Part shown: positions 19,036 through 28,700 of the stretch, in pieces
Numbering within the stretch: the first letter of the stretch is position 1
Layout of the letters: every line of letters starts with the position of its first letter
Assembly: GCA_937872385.1 (NCBI GenBank)
Contig: CALMSO010000026.1
Span: forward strand, 124,001-188,000
Length of the DNA: 64,000 nucleotides
DNA from: an uncultured Saprospiraceae bacterium
Lineage (GTDB): Bacteria; Bacteroidota; Bacteroidia; Chitinophagales; Saprospiraceae
Direction of reading: 5' to 3'
Made by a program: the position numbers and the translations under genes
Notes under the pieces: generated by a model
The model's database searches: none
Told to the model about the DNA's origin: nothing
What the model saw: the letters and a program-made list of their open reading frames with translations, nothing else

Positions 19036-19448
19036 ACAGCAAAAATTTGATTGAAATCCTTAAACGCCTTGAATTCGAGCGCATTGCCGCTGGGGTCGAA
19101 AAAAAACATCGTCGCCTGCTCACCAGGCTCGCCCTTGAAGCGAATGTAAGGTTCAATAATGAACGCTGTGCCGTGTGCCTTGAGTTTTTCGGCTAATGCC
19201 TCCCATTGCTCCATGCTGAGAATGGCTCCGAAATGTTTGATGGGCACTTGCTTACCATCCACTGGATTGGCGGGCGGCTCTTCGATAGGAGCTTCGGTCA
19301 GGTGCGCTGAAATCTGATGACCATAAAAATCGAAATCTATCCAACGCTCAGCTGAGCGACCGACTTTGCAACCCAACAAATCTTCATAAAAAGCGCGGGT
19401 TTGGGCCAAATCCTTGACCGGAAACGCTAAGTGAAAAGGATTATTCAT
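19032..19448 (-). CDS. VOC (glyoxalase/bleomycin-resistance/dioxygenase fold) family protein
   Basis: Small soluble protein of 138 residues made of two beta-alpha-beta-beta-beta units. The opening [21 protein letters not shown] is the classic start of vicinal-oxygen-chelate proteins. Candidate metal ligands are His6 in the first strand, the histidine in [10 protein letters not shown] and a glutamate near the end (NALEFKAF). The family covers glyoxalases, extradiol dioxygenases and resistance proteins, so no specific reaction can be given. Similar Bacteroidota proteins are annotated as 'glyoxalase' without biochemical proof. It converges with the anion transporter gene and is 57 bases after the aldo/keto reductase gene on the same strand. 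Confidence 0.85.
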   Translation of the reverse strand: MNNPFHLAFPVKDLAQTRAFYEDLLGCKVGRSAERWIDFDFYGHQISAHLTEAPIEEPPANPVDGKQVPIKHFGAILSMEQWEALAEKLKAHGTAFIIEPYIRFKGEPGEQATMFFFDPSGNALEFKAFKDFNQIFAV

Positions 19449-19505
19449 AGCAGCTTATTTTTTTGCAAAGAAAAGTAATTCCCGATGAATGGCAAGTGCA
19501 AATTT

Positions 19506-20546
19506 TCAGGGCGCGGGGTCAGGAATGGCGCTATGCACCGTTTCTATTTCCTTGAGCACGGCTGCTGGCAAATTGAGTTGAATGCTGCCGATGTTTTCCC
19601 GCAGTTGTTCCATTGTAGTGGCGCCGATAATGTTGCTGGTCACGAATGGTCGGCTATTGACAAAAGCCAGCGCCATCTGGGCGGAGCTAAGCCCGTGCGC
19701 TTCGGCAATGTTTACATAGCGTGCGATAGCTTCCTGCGCTTGCGGACTATTGTAGCGGGTGTATTGATGAAAGCGATTGAGCCGGGCGTCGGGAGTAGCG
19801 GTGTGGCGCAGGTATTTGCCCGACAGGGTACCAAAAGCTAAGGGAGAATAGGCCAACAGCCCCGATTGCTCGCGCAGGGCAATTTCCGCCAGCCCGATTT
19901 CAAAGGTGCGATTGAGCAAACTGTAGGGATTCTGGATGCTAACGCAGTGCGCCAGTCCGTGTGTTTTCGCTAAATAAATAAAGCGCATCAGGCCCCAGGG
20001 GGTCTCGTTGCTCAGCCCCCAGTAGCGTATTTTTCCGGCTTTAATCAAGTCATCCATGGCTTGTAGCACCTCTAAAAGGTTGTCTTCCCAGGGGTCGTCG
20101 GGGCGATGTACGTAGCCGCGTTGCCCGAAACGATTGTTGTGGCGCTCCGGCCAATGAATTTGATACAAGTCCACGTAGTCGGTTTGCAAACGTTGCAAGC
20201 TGCCTTCAATTGCCTGGAAAATCTGTTCCCGATTGATGTGCAAAGGATTGCGAATATGCAGAAATGCTGGGCTGGGCCCCACAATTTTGGTAGCAATGAT
20301 TACCTTATCGCGGTTGCGGCGCGTTTTCATCCAAGAACCGATGATACGCTCGGTGCTGCCCTGTGTTTCGGGGCGCGGCGGGATGGAATACATCTCGGCG
20401 GCATCAAAAAAATTGACACCTTGCTCTACGGCATAATCCATTTGCTCGAAGCCCTCTGCTTCGGTGTTTTGTTCCCCGAACGTCATAGTGCCGAGGCATA
20501 TTTTGCTCACTTTCAGATCGGTAGGGCCAAGTAGGGAATACTCCAT
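19506..20546 (-). CDS. tas: NADP(H)-dependent aldo/keto reductase, Tas-like
   Basis: Cytosolic (beta/alpha)8 oxidoreductase reducing aldehydes or ketones with NADPH. It matches E. coli Tas closely along its whole 346-residue length: LGTMTFGEQN, AEMYSIPPRPETQG (carrying the catalytic Asp and Tyr region), the catalytic lysine in IIATKIVGP and histidine in YQIHWPERHNNRFG, then SNETPWGLMRF and IQNPYSLLNR. The cofactor-binding end reads FVTSNIIGATTMEQL. The physiological substrate of Tas is not established. It is followed by the VOC gene on the same strand; the pair may deal with reactive carbonyls, which is inference from family alone. Confidence 0.9.
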   Translation of the reverse strand: MEYSLLGPTDLKVSKICLGTMTFGEQNTEAEGFEQMDYAVEQGVNFFDAAEMYSIPPRPETQGSTERIIGSWMKTRRNRDKVIIATKIVGPSPAFLHIRNPLHINREQIFQAIEGSLQRLQTDYVDLYQIHWPERHNNRFGQRGYVHRPDDPWEDNLLEVLQAMDDLIKAGKIRYWGLSNETPWGLMRFIYLAKTHGLAHCVSIQNPYSLLNRTFEIGLAEIALREQSGLLAYSPLAFGTLSGKYLRHTATPDARLNRFHQYTRYNSPQAQEAIARYVNIAEAHGLSSAQMALAFVNSRPFVTSNIIGATTMEQLRENIGSIQLNLPAAVLKEIETVHSAIPDPAP

Positions 20547-20753
20547 GGTTTTGAACGGTTGGTTTTAAAGGTCGTAACAATATTTTCAGGAACAGTTAGG
20601 CGGCAGAAAGGTTGATAAGGAAATGAGGATAAGCGGCACATCGAAAATGGGTATTGGCTTAGTTCGGCAGCTCAAAGTTCCTTTTGAAAGAGTCTGTGGC
20701 ACCTGCTATAAAACTTTCGGGGGCGCAAAAGTGGTTTTTAAAATTTTTTGTTT

Positions 20754-20761
20754 TAAATTTG
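20754..20761 (+). promoter_or_regulatory. Possible -7 box upstream of the class A PBP gene
   Basis: TAAATTTG is an exact TAnnTTTG match, 83 bases before the ATG at 20845, in an AT-rich stretch. No clear TTG was found at the right distance upstream. Confidence 0.35.
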
Positions 20762-20844
20762 TCGCAAGTAAATACGGCGCATAAAATATTCGCTCTGGTT
20801 TTTCGTTCAAAAAAGCCGTTGTTCACCATACGCATTTTTACAAA

Positions 20845-23406
20845 ATGGCAGCGAAACATACCCATTCTTTTTACCTCGGTTTGCAAAAATTCGTCCGAAA
20901 CTTGCCCGCAGCCCTTCGGCAAGCCCGGGACCGTACAAACGACTGGCTGCGCGAACCCACCAACCGGCGGCGCCTATTGCGCTGGGGTGCGATGGCCACA
21001 GCTATGGCTATCGGCCTGTTTTTCCTGCTGTCTTTGCTGGTTTATTGGGGCGTTTTCGGGAAATTACCGAGCTACGCCAATTTGCAAGCCATTCAAAATC
21101 AGACCGCTGCGCAGGTTTTTTCGGAAGATGGCGTGACTTTGGGTAAGTATTATATTCAAAACCGCATCAACGCAAGCGCCGAGGAAATTCCACAGGTAGT
21201 AATGCACGCATTGGTAGCTACCGAAGATGCCCGTTTTTTTGAACACCGGGGCATAGACCTACGCGCCTGGTTGCGGGTATTGGTCAAGTCTGTTTTGCTC
21301 ATGGATGAATCGGCGGGCGGCGGCAGTACGCTCAGCCAGCAGTTAGCTAAGAATCTTTACCCCCGCCAACGGTACTGGCTGTTTTCTACGCTCATTAATA
21401 AAATGAAGGAAACCTTCACGGCCCGTCGCTTGGAGCGCACCTACACCAAAGAACAACTGCTGCATTTGTATCTCAATACGGTGCCTTTTGGCGAAGGTGT
21501 TTATGGTATCAAAGTGGCTGCGCAGCGTTATTTTGGTGTAGCGCCTCAAAAGCTGAGAATCGAGCAGGCGGCTGTACTCGTTGGAATGCTCAAAGCTAAT
21601 ACTTATTACAATCCGGTTCGCAACCCTGAAAATGCCTTAGCCCGACGCAATGTTGTATTGACCCAAATGGAGCGCTACGGCTATCTGAAGCCAGCTATCA
21701 GCGATTCGCTCAAACAATTGCCACTCAAGGTAGAATACCACAAAGAGGGGCACAATGATGGTCTGGCGACTCACTTCCGCGAGCACTTGCGGCAGGAGCT
21801 GGAAACGATTCTCCGCGATTTTAAAAAACCGGATGGTACGCCTTATAATCTTTACACCGACGGGCTGCGCATTTATACTACGCTCAACAGCCGCATGCAA
21901 CGCTATGCCGAAGAAGCCGTGCAGGAGCATTTGTCCAAACTTCAGACCCAACTCTACGAAGACTGGCGCAAACGCCAAGCCCCCTGGGAAGCCGAAGACC
22001 TCCTCACGCAAGCTATGAAACGCTCGGCGCGCTATCAATCCTTGAAAAAACAAGGCTATTCCGATGCTCGCATCGAAGAGGTTTTTACAACGCCTGTGCC
22101 AATGCGCATTTTTAGCTGGGAAAAAGGAGAAGAAGAGCGCACCATGTCGCCATTAGATTCATTGAGCTACTACCTCAGCATGCTCAATACCGGTTTCCTG
22201 GTAGCCGAGCCGGGCAGCGGCTTCGTGCGCGCTTGGGTAGGCGGCATTGACCACCGCTATTTTCAGTACGATCATGTCAAATCGCATCGGCAGATTGGCT
22301 CCACCATCAAGCCGGTGGTTTATGCGGCAGCACTGGCCGAAGGTATGCTCCCTTGCGAATACACCGCCAACGAGCAGGTGACCTACGCTGAGTACAAAAA
22401 CTGGCGGCCGCGCAATGCCGACAATACCTACGGCGGTGTTTATTCAATGGAAGGTGCCCTGAGTCGCTCGGTCAATGCCGTATCGGTAGAGATTATTCTG
22501 CGGGCAGGCATCAGCCCGGTACGGGAGCTGGCGCGCAAAATGGGTATTGCCGGGCACATTCCGAATGAACCCTCCATCGCATTGGGCACACCCGACGCCT
22601 CGCTGTACGAAATGGTGCAAGTGTATGGCACTTTTGCTAATCGTGGCCAACGCCCCTCGCTACATTATCTCGACCGGATAGAAACCGCTGATGGACAAAT
22701 CATTGTACAATTCAAAAGACCCGACCCAAAGAGCTTTCCGCAAGTACTTAACAGCAAATATGCCGATATAATAACCAAAATGATGCAAGCCGTGGTGGAC
22801 AGCGGTACCGCTCGCCGATTGCGCTACGAATACGGACTATGGAACGACATTGCCGGCAAAACCGGTACTACCCAAAATAATTCTGATGGTTGGTTTCTTG
22901 GCTATACGCCAAAATTGGTAGCCGGAGCCTGGGTAGGTGCCGAAACGCCGCAGGTACATTTTCGCAGCACGCGCCTTGGGCAAGGTGGCTATGCGGCTTT
23001 GCCTATCTGGGGGCGCTTCATGCGCAAGGTATATAAAGACAAACAACTGCGCGACTGGCACTACGGCAAATTTGCTGCACTGCCGGATAGCGTGGCCGTG
23101 CTCTTGCAATGCCCGCACTTCCTACCGGAAATGCCCCTGTTTGTTAATGATTTCGAATTGTCCGACTCTTCCGGATTTTTCCAGCGGCTGTTTCAGAATT
23201 TGCGCAAAAACGACGAAGCTAAAGCCACCGAGTACCGAACCCTACCCGAACGCCGCCCCGGCGAATCAGATGCCCAATACGCCGAGCGCCTCCAGCGCAG
23301 CCTGCCACGGGAAGAGCAACGGGACGAGCGCCGCGAAAAACGCAAAGAATTTTGGAGTAAAGTCCTTTTTGGCAAAGAAGAATCGGACAAAAAAAATAAT
23401 AACTGA
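20845..23406 (+). CDS. mrcA: Class A penicillin-binding protein (PBP1A-type, bifunctional)
   Basis: Membrane-anchored peptidoglycan synthase with glycosyltransferase (GT51) and transpeptidase domains. A cytoplasmic N-terminus of about 50 residues is followed by one transmembrane helix (about 51-71). GT51 motifs: EDARFFEHRGID with the catalytic Glu, GGSTLSQQLAKNLY, and RTYTKEQLLHLYLN. Transpeptidase motifs: SxxK as STIK with nucleophile Ser486 and Lys489, SVN at 542-544, and KTGTT from Lys672. At 853 residues it is full length. The C-terminal ~90 residues are charged and low-complexity (ERRPGESDAQYAERLQR and so on), ending in a lysine/asparagine tail. No division genes are adjacent. The symbol is by domain order only. 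Confidence 0.92.
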   Translation: MAAKHTHSFYLGLQKFVRNLPAALRQARDRTNDWLREPTNRRRLLRWGAMATAMAIGLFFLLSLLVYWGVFGKLPSYANLQAIQNQTAAQVFSEDGVTLGKYYIQNRINASAEEIPQVVMHALVATEDARFFEHRGIDLRAWLRVLVKSVLLMDESAGGGSTLSQQLAKNLYPRQRYWLFSTLINKMKETFTARRLERTYTKEQLLHLYLNTVPFGEGVYGIKVAAQRYFGVAPQKLRIEQAAVLVGMLKANTYYNPVRNPENALARRNVVLTQMERYGYLKPAISDSLKQLPLKVEYHKEGHNDGLATHFREHLRQELETILRDFKKPDGTPYNLYTDGLRIYTTLNSRMQRYAEEAVQEHLSKLQTQLYEDWRKRQAPWEAEDLLTQAMKRSARYQSLKKQGYSDARIEEVFTTPVPMRIFSWEKGEEERTMSPLDSLSYYLSMLNTGFLVAEPGSGFVRAWVGGIDHRYFQYDHVKSHRQIGSTIKPVVYAAALAEGMLPCEYTANEQVTYAEYKNWRPRNADNTYGGVYSMEGALSRSVNAVSVEIILRAGISPVRELARKMGIAGHIPNEPSIALGTPDASLYEMVQVYGTFANRGQRPSLHYLDRIETADGQIIVQFKRPDPKSFPQVLNSKYADIITKMMQAVVDSGTARRLRYEYGLWNDIAGKTGTTQNNSDGWFLGYTPKLVAGAWVGAETPQVHFRSTRLGQGGYAALPIWGRFMRKVYKDKQLRDWHYGKFAALPDSVAVLLQCPHFLPEMPLFVNDFELSDSSGFFQRLFQNLRKNDEAKATEYRTLPERRPGESDAQYAERLQRSLPREEQRDERREKRKEFWSKVLFGKEESDKKNNN

Positions 23407-23462
23407 GTGCTTTTTGAGGCACCAAAGCCTTATGTTTTCTGGCTAAGAAGGCATATCGGTAG

Positions 23463-24335
23463 CTATTGCTCGAACCAAGCTTTTTCCCTACGCAAAAACT
23501 CCGAGAGCGTGGTGGGCTCTTTTCCCGTCAATTTTTTATAAAAATCCGAAACAAGCGGCGGCTTTTGCCAGCGCGGTAGAAAGTGCAGCATAATCATCAC
23601 CAGAATCAAGCCCTGCGGCATTCCGCTTTGGCGCTTAAGCCAATAAAATCGAACCGGATTGATATTGAGAAACTGAACCGGCGGCTGAGTATGCGCGTTC
23701 AGTAAGTCCACCACTGTAGCAAAGTTGGCGTTTTCCGTACCCGTCAGCTCGATAGCGCGATTGCGATAAGCGTCAAAGCTTTCTATCAGACGGGCAGCCA
23801 CTTCGCCGATGTTTTGTACGTCAATCCAATTGAAAAGTGCTTTGCCAGCAGGCAATACAATGCGACGGTGGCGGCGAATATCGTCGAGTAGAGTAGTCGT
23901 CAGGTTTTGCATAAAATAGCTCGGCCGCAAGAAAATATATTGAAAACCAAGCGCTTGAATGAGCTTTTCTATTTGATTGTGTGGTATAATACGGCTTCGC
24001 TCTGCGCCTTGAACCGAGAGGAAAACGATGCGCTCGATACCGGCATTTTGCGCTTCGGTCAGCAGCGGCCGAAAATATTTCTCCACTTGAGCAAGATGCG
24101 GCGGGCGCAGCAAAAAAAGAATATCCACCTCTTGAAAAGCGGCCGGAAAAGTGTCTGCTTTTTCAAAGTCAAAAATGCGATAGCCGAGGGATGGAAAATC
24201 GTGGAACAGCTCGCGTGCCTTAGCTTCATCGCGCACGCCGGCAATGACCCGTCCGGGCGTATCCGATTGGCAAAGAAAACGAATGACTTCGTAGCCAACA
24301 TTGCCAGTGGCACCGGTAATGAATATGCGTTTCAT
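23463..24335 (-). CDS. NmrA-like NAD(P)-binding protein (atypical SDR)
   Basis: Rossmann-fold protein of 290 residues. The N-terminal GATGNVGYEVIRFL is the atypical short-chain dehydrogenase nucleotide-binding motif (GxxGxxG). Further matches to NmrA/NAD(P)H-azoreductase-like proteins are VDILFLLRPPHL, IVFLSVQGAE, and YIFLRPSYFMQNLTT. The catalytic YxxxK of classical SDRs is not evident, so it may be a redox sensor or a quinone/azo reductase; the family contains both. It converges with the PBP gene (56 bases between stops) and lies immediately downstream of tRNA-Gly on the same strand. Confidence 0.83.
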   Translation of the reverse strand: MKRIFITGATGNVGYEVIRFLCQSDTPGRVIAGVRDEAKARELFHDFPSLGYRIFDFEKADTFPAAFQEVDILFLLRPPHLAQVEKYFRPLLTEAQNAGIERIVFLSVQGAERSRIIPHNQIEKLIQALGFQYIFLRPSYFMQNLTTTLLDDIRRHRRIVLPAGKALFNWIDVQNIGEVAARLIESFDAYRNRAIELTGTENANFATVVDLLNAHTQPPVQFLNINPVRFYWLKRQSGMPQGLILVMIMLHFLPRWQKPPLVSDFYKKLTGKEPTTLSEFLRREKAWFEQ

Positions 24336-24380
24336 GGAAGCTATTTGTAAAGCCCAAAAGGACTCACGAGGAAAGAAGAG

Positions 24381-24453
24381 AGCGGCAAACGAGATTCGAA
24401 CTCGCGACCCCCAGCTTGGGAAGCTAGTGCTCTACCAACTGAGCTATTGCCGC
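24381..24453 (-). tRNA. tRNA-Gly (anticodon CCC)
   Basis: A complete 73-base cloverleaf on the minus strand: acceptor stem GCGGCAA/TTGCCGC, D arm GCTC/GAGC, anticodon stem CTAGC/GCTGG around the loop TTCCCAA (anticodon CCC, reading GGG), T arm GCGAG-TTCGAAT-CTCGT, and discriminator T73. CCA is not encoded. The other glycine isoacceptors must lie elsewhere. Confidence 0.95.
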
Positions 24454-24471
24454 TTCTGTATTTTCTGCTGC

Positions 24472-24502
24472 TAAAGTTACGCTTCTTGCGGGCATTTTGC
24501 AA
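24472..24502 (-). promoter_or_regulatory. Candidate tRNA-Gly promoter
   Basis: On the minus strand, TTG (24502-24500), 20 bases, then TAACTTTA (24479-24472), one mismatch from TAnnTTTG. It ends 18 bases before the tRNA 5' end, a sensible distance. Confidence 0.45.
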
Positions 24503-24541
24503 GTGCGCGTGCATATTTTTCGTGCACCTGCGGCCATTGGC

Positions 24542-25519
24542 TCAGGAATGCACTAATTTGGTGCGATATTGCTCCGGGCGCAGTATCTCCGGCATACGGG
24601 CATCGGAGGGCAAAAACTGATAGGGCGTGATTTGGTTCGTCCAGTCGAAAGCATTTTTCTCAGCGTAGCGCTTGCGATAGGCAACCGGTGTGCACTGGCG
24701 ATATTTTTTGAACAGGCGATTGAAATTGGCTACATTATTGAAGCCAGCTTGAAAACAAATCTGGCTGACGGTTTCGTCGGTGTCCAATAACAATTTGCAA
24801 GCGTAGCCGATGCGAATGTCAATCAGGAACTGGGTGAAGCTTTTGTTGGTGTATTTGCGAAAAAAATGGCTAAACGCCGAGTCGCTCATGTTTACCTGCG
24901 CGGCTACATCGCCTATTTTGATGCTTTGGTCCATGAAGTTTTTTAGAATGAAGCGATACGCTAATTGAATGCGCCGGCTGTCCGATTTGACGGTTTGCGG
25001 ATTGAACCCCTCACTGGCCAAATAGACCTTTTCGCTGGATTTGGACAACAAGTCTAACAATTGAAAAAACGCTATAATTCCTTTAAAATCATCAACTTGT
25101 GTTAGTTCAATCATTTGCTGCCGTGCCTCCTCGAAGGTATGGCCATAAAACCGGATACCCCGTGCCGCGTCTTGCAACAGCTTTCGTATTTTATGAAAGT
25201 GCTCCTTTTGCAAAAGATTGGAATCAAACAAATCCGCGCCAAACTGAATTGTAATGACCCGGTAAGGTTGCCCGTTTTGCTGTGCTTCCTCGTCGCCATC
25301 CCATTTGTGCAGCAAATAAGGCCCCAGCAACACCAGGTCGGCATCGTAATAGCGCTCGGTCGAGTCGCCTACAATGCGCGTGCCCGAAATGCCCAGCACT
25401 AAGTTCAATTCAAACTCAGGATGATTGTGAATCGGGTAGTCAAAACCATTATTGACAGAATCGAGGATGACAAATACGTCTGCACTTTTCAGCGGTGTTA
25501 TTTCGCGGTAAATGTTCAT
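24542..25519 (-). CDS. AraC-family transcriptional regulator of PUL1
   Basis: A 325-residue DNA-binding regulator. The N-terminal half is a cupin-like sensing domain (PIHNHPEFELNLVLG, then DLVLLGPYLLHKWDG), the sort that binds a small ligand, typically a sugar. The C-terminal ~100 residues hold the two AraC helix-turn-helix motifs: IGDVAAQVNMSDSAFSHFFRK and ETVSQICFQAGFNNVANFNRLF, followed by CTPVAYRKRY. It is divergent from the PUL1 susC gene across a 233-base gap containing two consensus -7 boxes and three AAAGTAC repeats, so it is the obvious local regulator. Whether it activates or represses is not visible; PUL-linked AraC proteins usually activate. Confidence 0.9.
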   Translation of the reverse strand: MNIYREITPLKSADVFVILDSVNNGFDYPIHNHPEFELNLVLGISGTRIVGDSTERYYDADLVLLGPYLLHKWDGDEEAQQNGQPYRVITIQFGADLFDSNLLQKEHFHKIRKLLQDAARGIRFYGHTFEEARQQMIELTQVDDFKGIIAFFQLLDLLSKSSEKVYLASEGFNPQTVKSDSRRIQLAYRFILKNFMDQSIKIGDVAAQVNMSDSAFSHFFRKYTNKSFTQFLIDIRIGYACKLLLDTDETVSQICFQAGFNNVANFNRLFKKYRQCTPVAYRKRYAEKNAFDWTNQITPYQFLPSDARMPEILRPEQYRTKLVHS

Positions 25520-25551
25520 GCTGGAATTTATTTTGGTTAGTAGCCTCTATC

Positions 25552-25597
25552 AAAGTACAATGTTTCACAAAAGTACAATCTTTTTGCGTGAAAGTAC
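25552..25597. promoter_or_regulatory. Three AAAGTAC direct repeats (candidate AraC operator)
   Basis: AAAGTAC occurs at 25552-25558, 25570-25576 and 25591-25597, each followed by A or CA, with start spacings of 18 and 21 bases (about two helical turns). They overlap the predicted promoter of the AraC-type gene. AraC proteins bind direct repeats about 21 bases apart, so these could be half-sites. The middle copy also overlaps a -7 box, so part of the similarity may be promoter sequence. Confidence 0.4.
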
Positions 25598-25600
25598 CAA
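25568..25600 (-). promoter_or_regulatory. Promoter of the AraC-family regulator gene
   Basis: On the minus strand, TTG (25600-25598), 22 bases, then TACTTTTG (25575-25568), an exact -7 consensus at allowed spacing. The leader to the ATG at 25519 would be about 40 bases. Confidence 0.5.
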
Positions 25601-25620
25601 CCTGACAGGTCGAAATCATC

Positions 25621-25628
25621 TACTTTTG
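25621..25628 (+). promoter_or_regulatory. -7 box of the PUL1 susC promoter
   Basis: TACTTTTG, exact TAnnTTTG consensus, about 125 bases before susC. Together with the minus-strand box at 25568-25575 it forms a nine-base perfect inverted repeat (ACAAAAGTA / TACTTTTGT). No good TTG lies at the -33 position, which would fit an activator-dependent promoter. Confidence 0.45.
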
Positions 25629-25752
25629 TAAGGCAGGTTCATACGTCCATTTTCGAGACAATCTATTGAATACCAATGCTTGGCGAGCAAGCGGAAGGGC
25701 GTAATTGGTGTGCCTGCAAAGTATCCTGACTACGTAAAATCAAATTTGAATT

Positions 25753-28700
25753 ATGGGGCTATTACTTACCAAAATGCGTTTTTTGTCGCTGCCCTGGTGC
25801 CTGACATCTTGTATGTTGCTATCCAGCATAGGGTGGGCACTGGCGCAGCAGGCAACCATTCAGGTGAGCGGCGTAGTGACCGCTGCGGAAGACGGGCTCC
25901 CGCTCATCGGGGTGAATGTAGTCGAAAAAAACACTACTAATGGTACCATTTCCGACATAGACGGCAGCTTTCTACTGACCGTGCCCGCGGATGCGGTGTT
26001 GGTGTTTAGCTATGTAGGCTATGAAACCCGCGAAGTGCCCGTGCAGGAGCGTACGCTACTCGCAGTGTCGCTCGAATCTTCCTCTCAATTGTTGCAAGAT
26101 GTAGTGGTCACGGGCTACCGAAAAGAAATTCGATCAGACATTGCGGCCGCCATTTCGTCTGTAAAAGCCAGGGACATAGAGCGCTTGCCGGTGCTTGGCG
26201 TGGATCAGGCTTTGCAAGGGCAGGTGCCCGGCTTGCAGGTGACGCAGGCTACCGGTGCTCCGGGCGACGATATTGCGGTGCGCATCAGAGGGGTAAGTAC
26301 CATTGGCAACAACAATCCGCTGTTCATCATTGATGGAGTGCCCACTACTGGCAATATCAATATGTTTTCTACCAACGATATTGAATCCATAGAGGTACTG
26401 AAAGACGGGGCCGCAGCCGCTATTTATGGTGCCAGAGCTGGCAATGGGGTGATCGTCATTACCACCAAAAAAGGCAAGGCTGGCAAGCCACGCTTTACTT
26501 TTGATGCCTATACCGGCCTTCAACAGGTCAATCGCTTGCCGGAACTGCTCAATGCCGAAGAGTACCTCACCTTGCGCAACGAAGCCATTACCAATGCCAA
26601 CACCCTGCGCGACCCTCGCCGGCAGTTGGAAACTTATAACCCGGCAATACTCGATACCCTACCCGACGTCAACTGGCTCGACGAGGTGTTTCGCACTGCG
26701 CCCATCCAGCGATATACACTCAGCGCCACCGGCGGCAGCGAAAGTGGCAGCTACTACATCATGGGAGAATATATGAACCAGGAGGGCGTTTTCCGGGGGC
26801 AGGGCTTTGAAAAATACTTGCTGCGCTTCAATGGCGAAGTGGGCAGTCAGCGTTTTAAAATTGGCAATAATCTATCCTTTGCGCTCACCGACCGTCGAGT
26901 GGTAGGCAGCTCTGGCGACGGCGCAGGGCCTGGCAATGAACTCAGCGGCATTCGCTACGCGCTCATCGCAGCTCCGGTATTTCCCATCCGCCGGCCAGAT
27001 GGCTCATTTTATAAAACGACCATCGAATTAGCCGATCCCATGCTTTTTGGCGACGGCAACGCCAACCCATTGGCTTTCATCGAAGCGACCGACTGGCGCA
27101 TTCAGCGCTACCGTTTTTTTGGCAATGTATTCGCAGAATTGAATATACTCGACGGGCTGAATTTGCGCACGAGCCTCGGCGGCGATTTTCTATTTGAAAA
27201 CGAAAAGCTCTTTAAAGAAAGGCTCTCGCCAGCTATTTATGACCCTTCGTCCTTGTCGGAAGGGCGGGTATTCGACCAGAATCTCGTGTGGATCAACACG
27301 CTGGATTTTCGACGTACATTCGGCAAGCATCGCATTTCAACGCTCCTTGGCATGGAAGCCATTCAAAATCAAACCAATTTTTTGGGCGCTTCCGCCAATA
27401 ACTTCTCGCGCACCGATCCGCTGTTTCGTTATTTGAACAATAGCGTAGCCGAAGAAATCAGCAATATCGGTGCTTCGGGCGTGCTCACCGAATGGAGTTT
27501 GCTCTCTCAGTTTGCACAAATCGGTTATAGCTTTGACAGTCGCTACGTGCTCAATGCGGCCGTGCGCCGCGATGGCTCCTCCCGCTTCGGGGCAGCCAAT
27601 CGCTACGGCATTTTCCCTTCGGTATCAGCTGCTTGGAATATCTCCAACGAGCCTTTTTTTGCCAATCAGAACTTCGTCTCCGCGCTGAAAGTGCGCGCCA
27701 GTTGGGGGCAATTGGGCAATCAGGAAATCGGTTTGTACCCCTATAGTTCATTAGTAGAAGTTGGGCGGCGCTCCTATAGCTTTGGCAATCAGATAGCTAC
27801 CGGTGCTCGTTTGGTAGAAACCGGCAACAGCAACATTAGATGGGAAACCACTACCCAAACCAACTTAGGGCTGGAGTTCAGTGTGCTAAAAGACCGTTTT
27901 TCGGTGATGGCGGATTATTATCGCAAACGCACCGAGGATATTTTGGTACGCGTGCCCATACCGCAGGCGGGCGGCTCGCAAAATCCACCCTTTGTCAATG
28001 CCGGAGAAGTAGAAAACAAAGGGCTGGAGCTGGCCTTGATTTACAAAAACAGCGGCCGCGATTTTCAATACAGCATCAGCGGCAATATTGCGACTTTCAC
28101 GAACCGAGTACTTTCGCTGGCTGACAGCGAGCCTATTCTCGGCGGCTTTGGCCTCGCCGACGGACCCATCACCAAGACCGAGCCGGGCTACCCCATCGGG
28201 TCGTTTTTTCTGTATCAAATGGCGGGCATTTTTCAAAGTTTGGAAGAAATTGAAGCCAGTCCTTTTCAGAGTGTGGATACGCGCCCCGGCGATATTCGCT
28301 TTGCCGATTTGAATGGCGACGGCATCATTGACGACAAGGACCGGGCGCACCTCGGCAGTCCTTTCCCGAATTTTATCTACGGGCTGAGCGCTTTTTTTGC
28401 TTATAAAAATTTCGACTTTTCGATGTTGGCGCAAGGCGTGCAAGGCAATGACGTTTATTTTCTGTATGGCAATTTTGCCTACGAAACCCAGGCGCGGGGC
28501 TTCAATTCCTATCGGGATTTGCTCAATCGCTGGACGCCCGACAACCCCAATACCGACATTCCAAAAGTGAGCATAGACGATCGCAACGGCAACCGCCGCA
28601 TTTCTACCCGTTTCCTCGAAGACGGCTCCTACCTGCGTATTCGCAATCTCACGCTGGGCTACAATTTTAAAAGCCTGATCAAAACCGAGGCCATTGGCGG

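Noticed and set aside
20659..20922. Minus-strand 87-residue frame upstream of the PBP gene
   Set aside because: Overlaps the PBP start and its likely promoter; no family resemblance.
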